This document shows, piece by piece, positions 63,394 through 64,000 of a stretch of 64,000 nucleotides of DNA. Made by a program: the position numbers and the translations under genes. Position 1 is the stretch's first letter. Every line of letters starts with the position of its first letter. This DNA is from Duganella sacchari. Lineage in GTDB: Bacteria; Pseudomonadota; Gammaproteobacteria; Burkholderiales; Burkholderiaceae_D. The stretch spans positions 1 to 64,000 of the forward strand of contig NZ_FRCX01000003.1 of NCBI RefSeq assembly GCF_900143065.1, written 5' to 3'. The notes beneath the pieces are model-generated. The model was not told the origin of the DNA. It searched no databases and worked only from the letters and a program-made list of their open reading frames with translations.

Positions 63394-63846
63394 ATGATTG
63401 AGTGGCATTGGCTGGCTTTTGACGATATCCCCCGCAGCGACTGGTACGAAGTGCTGTACCAGCGCCAGCAAGTTTTCATCCTCGAACAAACCTGTCTGTA
63501 TCCCGACATCGACGGCGTTGATCCGCTCTGCCATCACCTGATGGGCTGGCGCGAGATCGACGGCAAGCGCACGCTGCTGGCTTACCTGCGCTGCGTGCCC
63601 CCTGGCGTGAAGTACACCGAGATGTCGCTGGGCCGCGTGCTGACCACGCAGGCCGGCCGTGGCACCGGTGTCGGCCGCGAGCTGCTGGCGAAGGCCATCC
63701 CGCTGGCTGAGAAACTGCATCCGGGCCATGCCTTCCGCATCGGCGCGCAAGCGCATCTGGAAAAATTCTACGGTAGCTATGGCTTCAAGACCGTGACGGC
63801 GCCGTATGACGAAGACGGCATCATGCACGTTGATATGGTGCGTTAA
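63394..63846 (+). CDS. ElaA-like GNAT acetyltransferase
   Basis: A 150-residue acetyl-CoA-dependent acetyltransferase similar to E. coli ElaA. The N-terminal LYQRQQVFILEQTCLYPDIDG (LYQRQQVFILEQ then TCLYPDIDG) and the motif A loop QAGRGTGVGRELL (about 87-99) are characteristic, as is the late FYGSYGFKTV. The substrate of ElaA is unsettled. It starts 62 bases after ohr and might be cotranscribed. Its stop overlaps that of the convergent kinase gene by 4 bases. Confidence 0.85.
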   Translation: MIEWHWLAFDDIPRSDWYEVLYQRQQVFILEQTCLYPDIDGVDPLCHHLMGWREIDGKRTLLAYLRCVPPGVKYTEMSLGRVLTTQAGRGTGVGRELLAKAIPLAEKLHPGHAFRIGAQAHLEKFYGSYGFKTVTAPYDEDGIMHVDMVR

Positions 63847-64000
63847 AAAGTCAGGATGAAACGCGCACCGGCGCCGACCGGGCGCGCATAACGCACGGTG
63901 CCGCCGTTGCCGTGCACCAGATGGCGTACCATCGCCAGGCCGATGCCCCTGCCCTGTTTCTTCGTCGAGAAGAATGGGGTGAAGATGTGCGCCGCCAGCG
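63843..64000 (-). CDS. Sensor histidine kinase, C-terminal fragment (cut by window edge)
   Basis: The minus strand encodes the last 52 residues of a histidine kinase ATPase domain. The segment IFTPFFSTKKQGRGIGLAMV includes the F box and the G2 glycine box, followed by RHLVHGNGGTVRYA, typical of the NtrB/PAS-kinase type. It ends FILTF. The rest lies beyond position 64000. The stop TAA at 63845-63843 overlaps the convergent ElaA-like gene. Confidence 0.85.
   Translation of the reverse strand, partial: LAAHIFTPFFSTKKQGRGIGLAMVRHLVHGNGGTVRYARPVGAGARFILTF

Overview
The window looks like chromosomal DNA of a betaproteobacterium of the Oxalobacteraceae (Duganella/Massilia/Janthinobacterium type). 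This is inferred from high GC content, dense packing, many TonB-dependent receptors, a phaAB pair, the minCDE order and the general style of the proteins. Housekeeping genes (hemA, prfA, prmC, minCDE, gshA, ctpA) are mixed with accessory surface, protease and iron-uptake genes. No rRNA, tRNA or CRISPR array was recognised.

Layout. 1-1414: an IS4-family insertion sequence whose right end carries a terminator facing the transposase. 1439-11367 (all minus): a small lipoprotein, a 40-bp perfect inverted repeat, three tandem M13 metallopeptidases, a TonB-dependent receptor and a Spy/CpxP-like periplasmic protein with a CpxR-box-like site. 11712-14404 (plus): C-terminal processing protease and a FabH-like ketosynthase. 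14401-17344: a GNAT/azoreductase pair divergent from a MocR regulator and an AhpD-like protein. 17415-20761: a KefB/YbaL antiporter coupled to an unrecognised secreted HExxH protein. 20727-28645: a FadH-like reductase, a START-like protein, two small unknowns, proline iminopeptidase, phaB and phaA, and a MetR-like regulator.

28873-36096 (mostly plus): minCDE, a DUF697-like protein on the minus strand, an orphan response regulator, then hemA, prfA, dsbB and prmC. The presence of dsbB inside the release-factor cluster is notable. 36086-50987 (minus): a 13-kb gene for a surface or secreted giant protein (DUF4347, 28 Ig-like units in two alternating classes, RTX blocks, two DUF4214 domains), followed downstream by a receiver-AraC regulator lacking a canonical start codon and a degenerate histidine kinase. 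51226-53873: gshA coupled to a histone-deacetylase-like amidohydrolase.

53888-61105: a Fur-box-linked siderophore receptor, translationally coupled to a PepSY-flavodoxin-reductase fusion (uptake followed by reductive iron release is the likely job), divergent from a second large TonB receptor. 61212-64000: an orphan ABC-2-like membrane protein, an intergenic region with three 20-bp repeats and several operator-like palindromes around the promoter of an Ohr peroxidase, an ElaA-like acetyltransferase and the C-terminus of a histidine kinase cut by the window edge.

The most unusual items are the giant two-module Ig repeat protein with its odd two-component pair, the TonB receptor with three M13 peptidases, the insulated IS end, and the Spy-like gene with both a CpxR-like site and a leader terminator.
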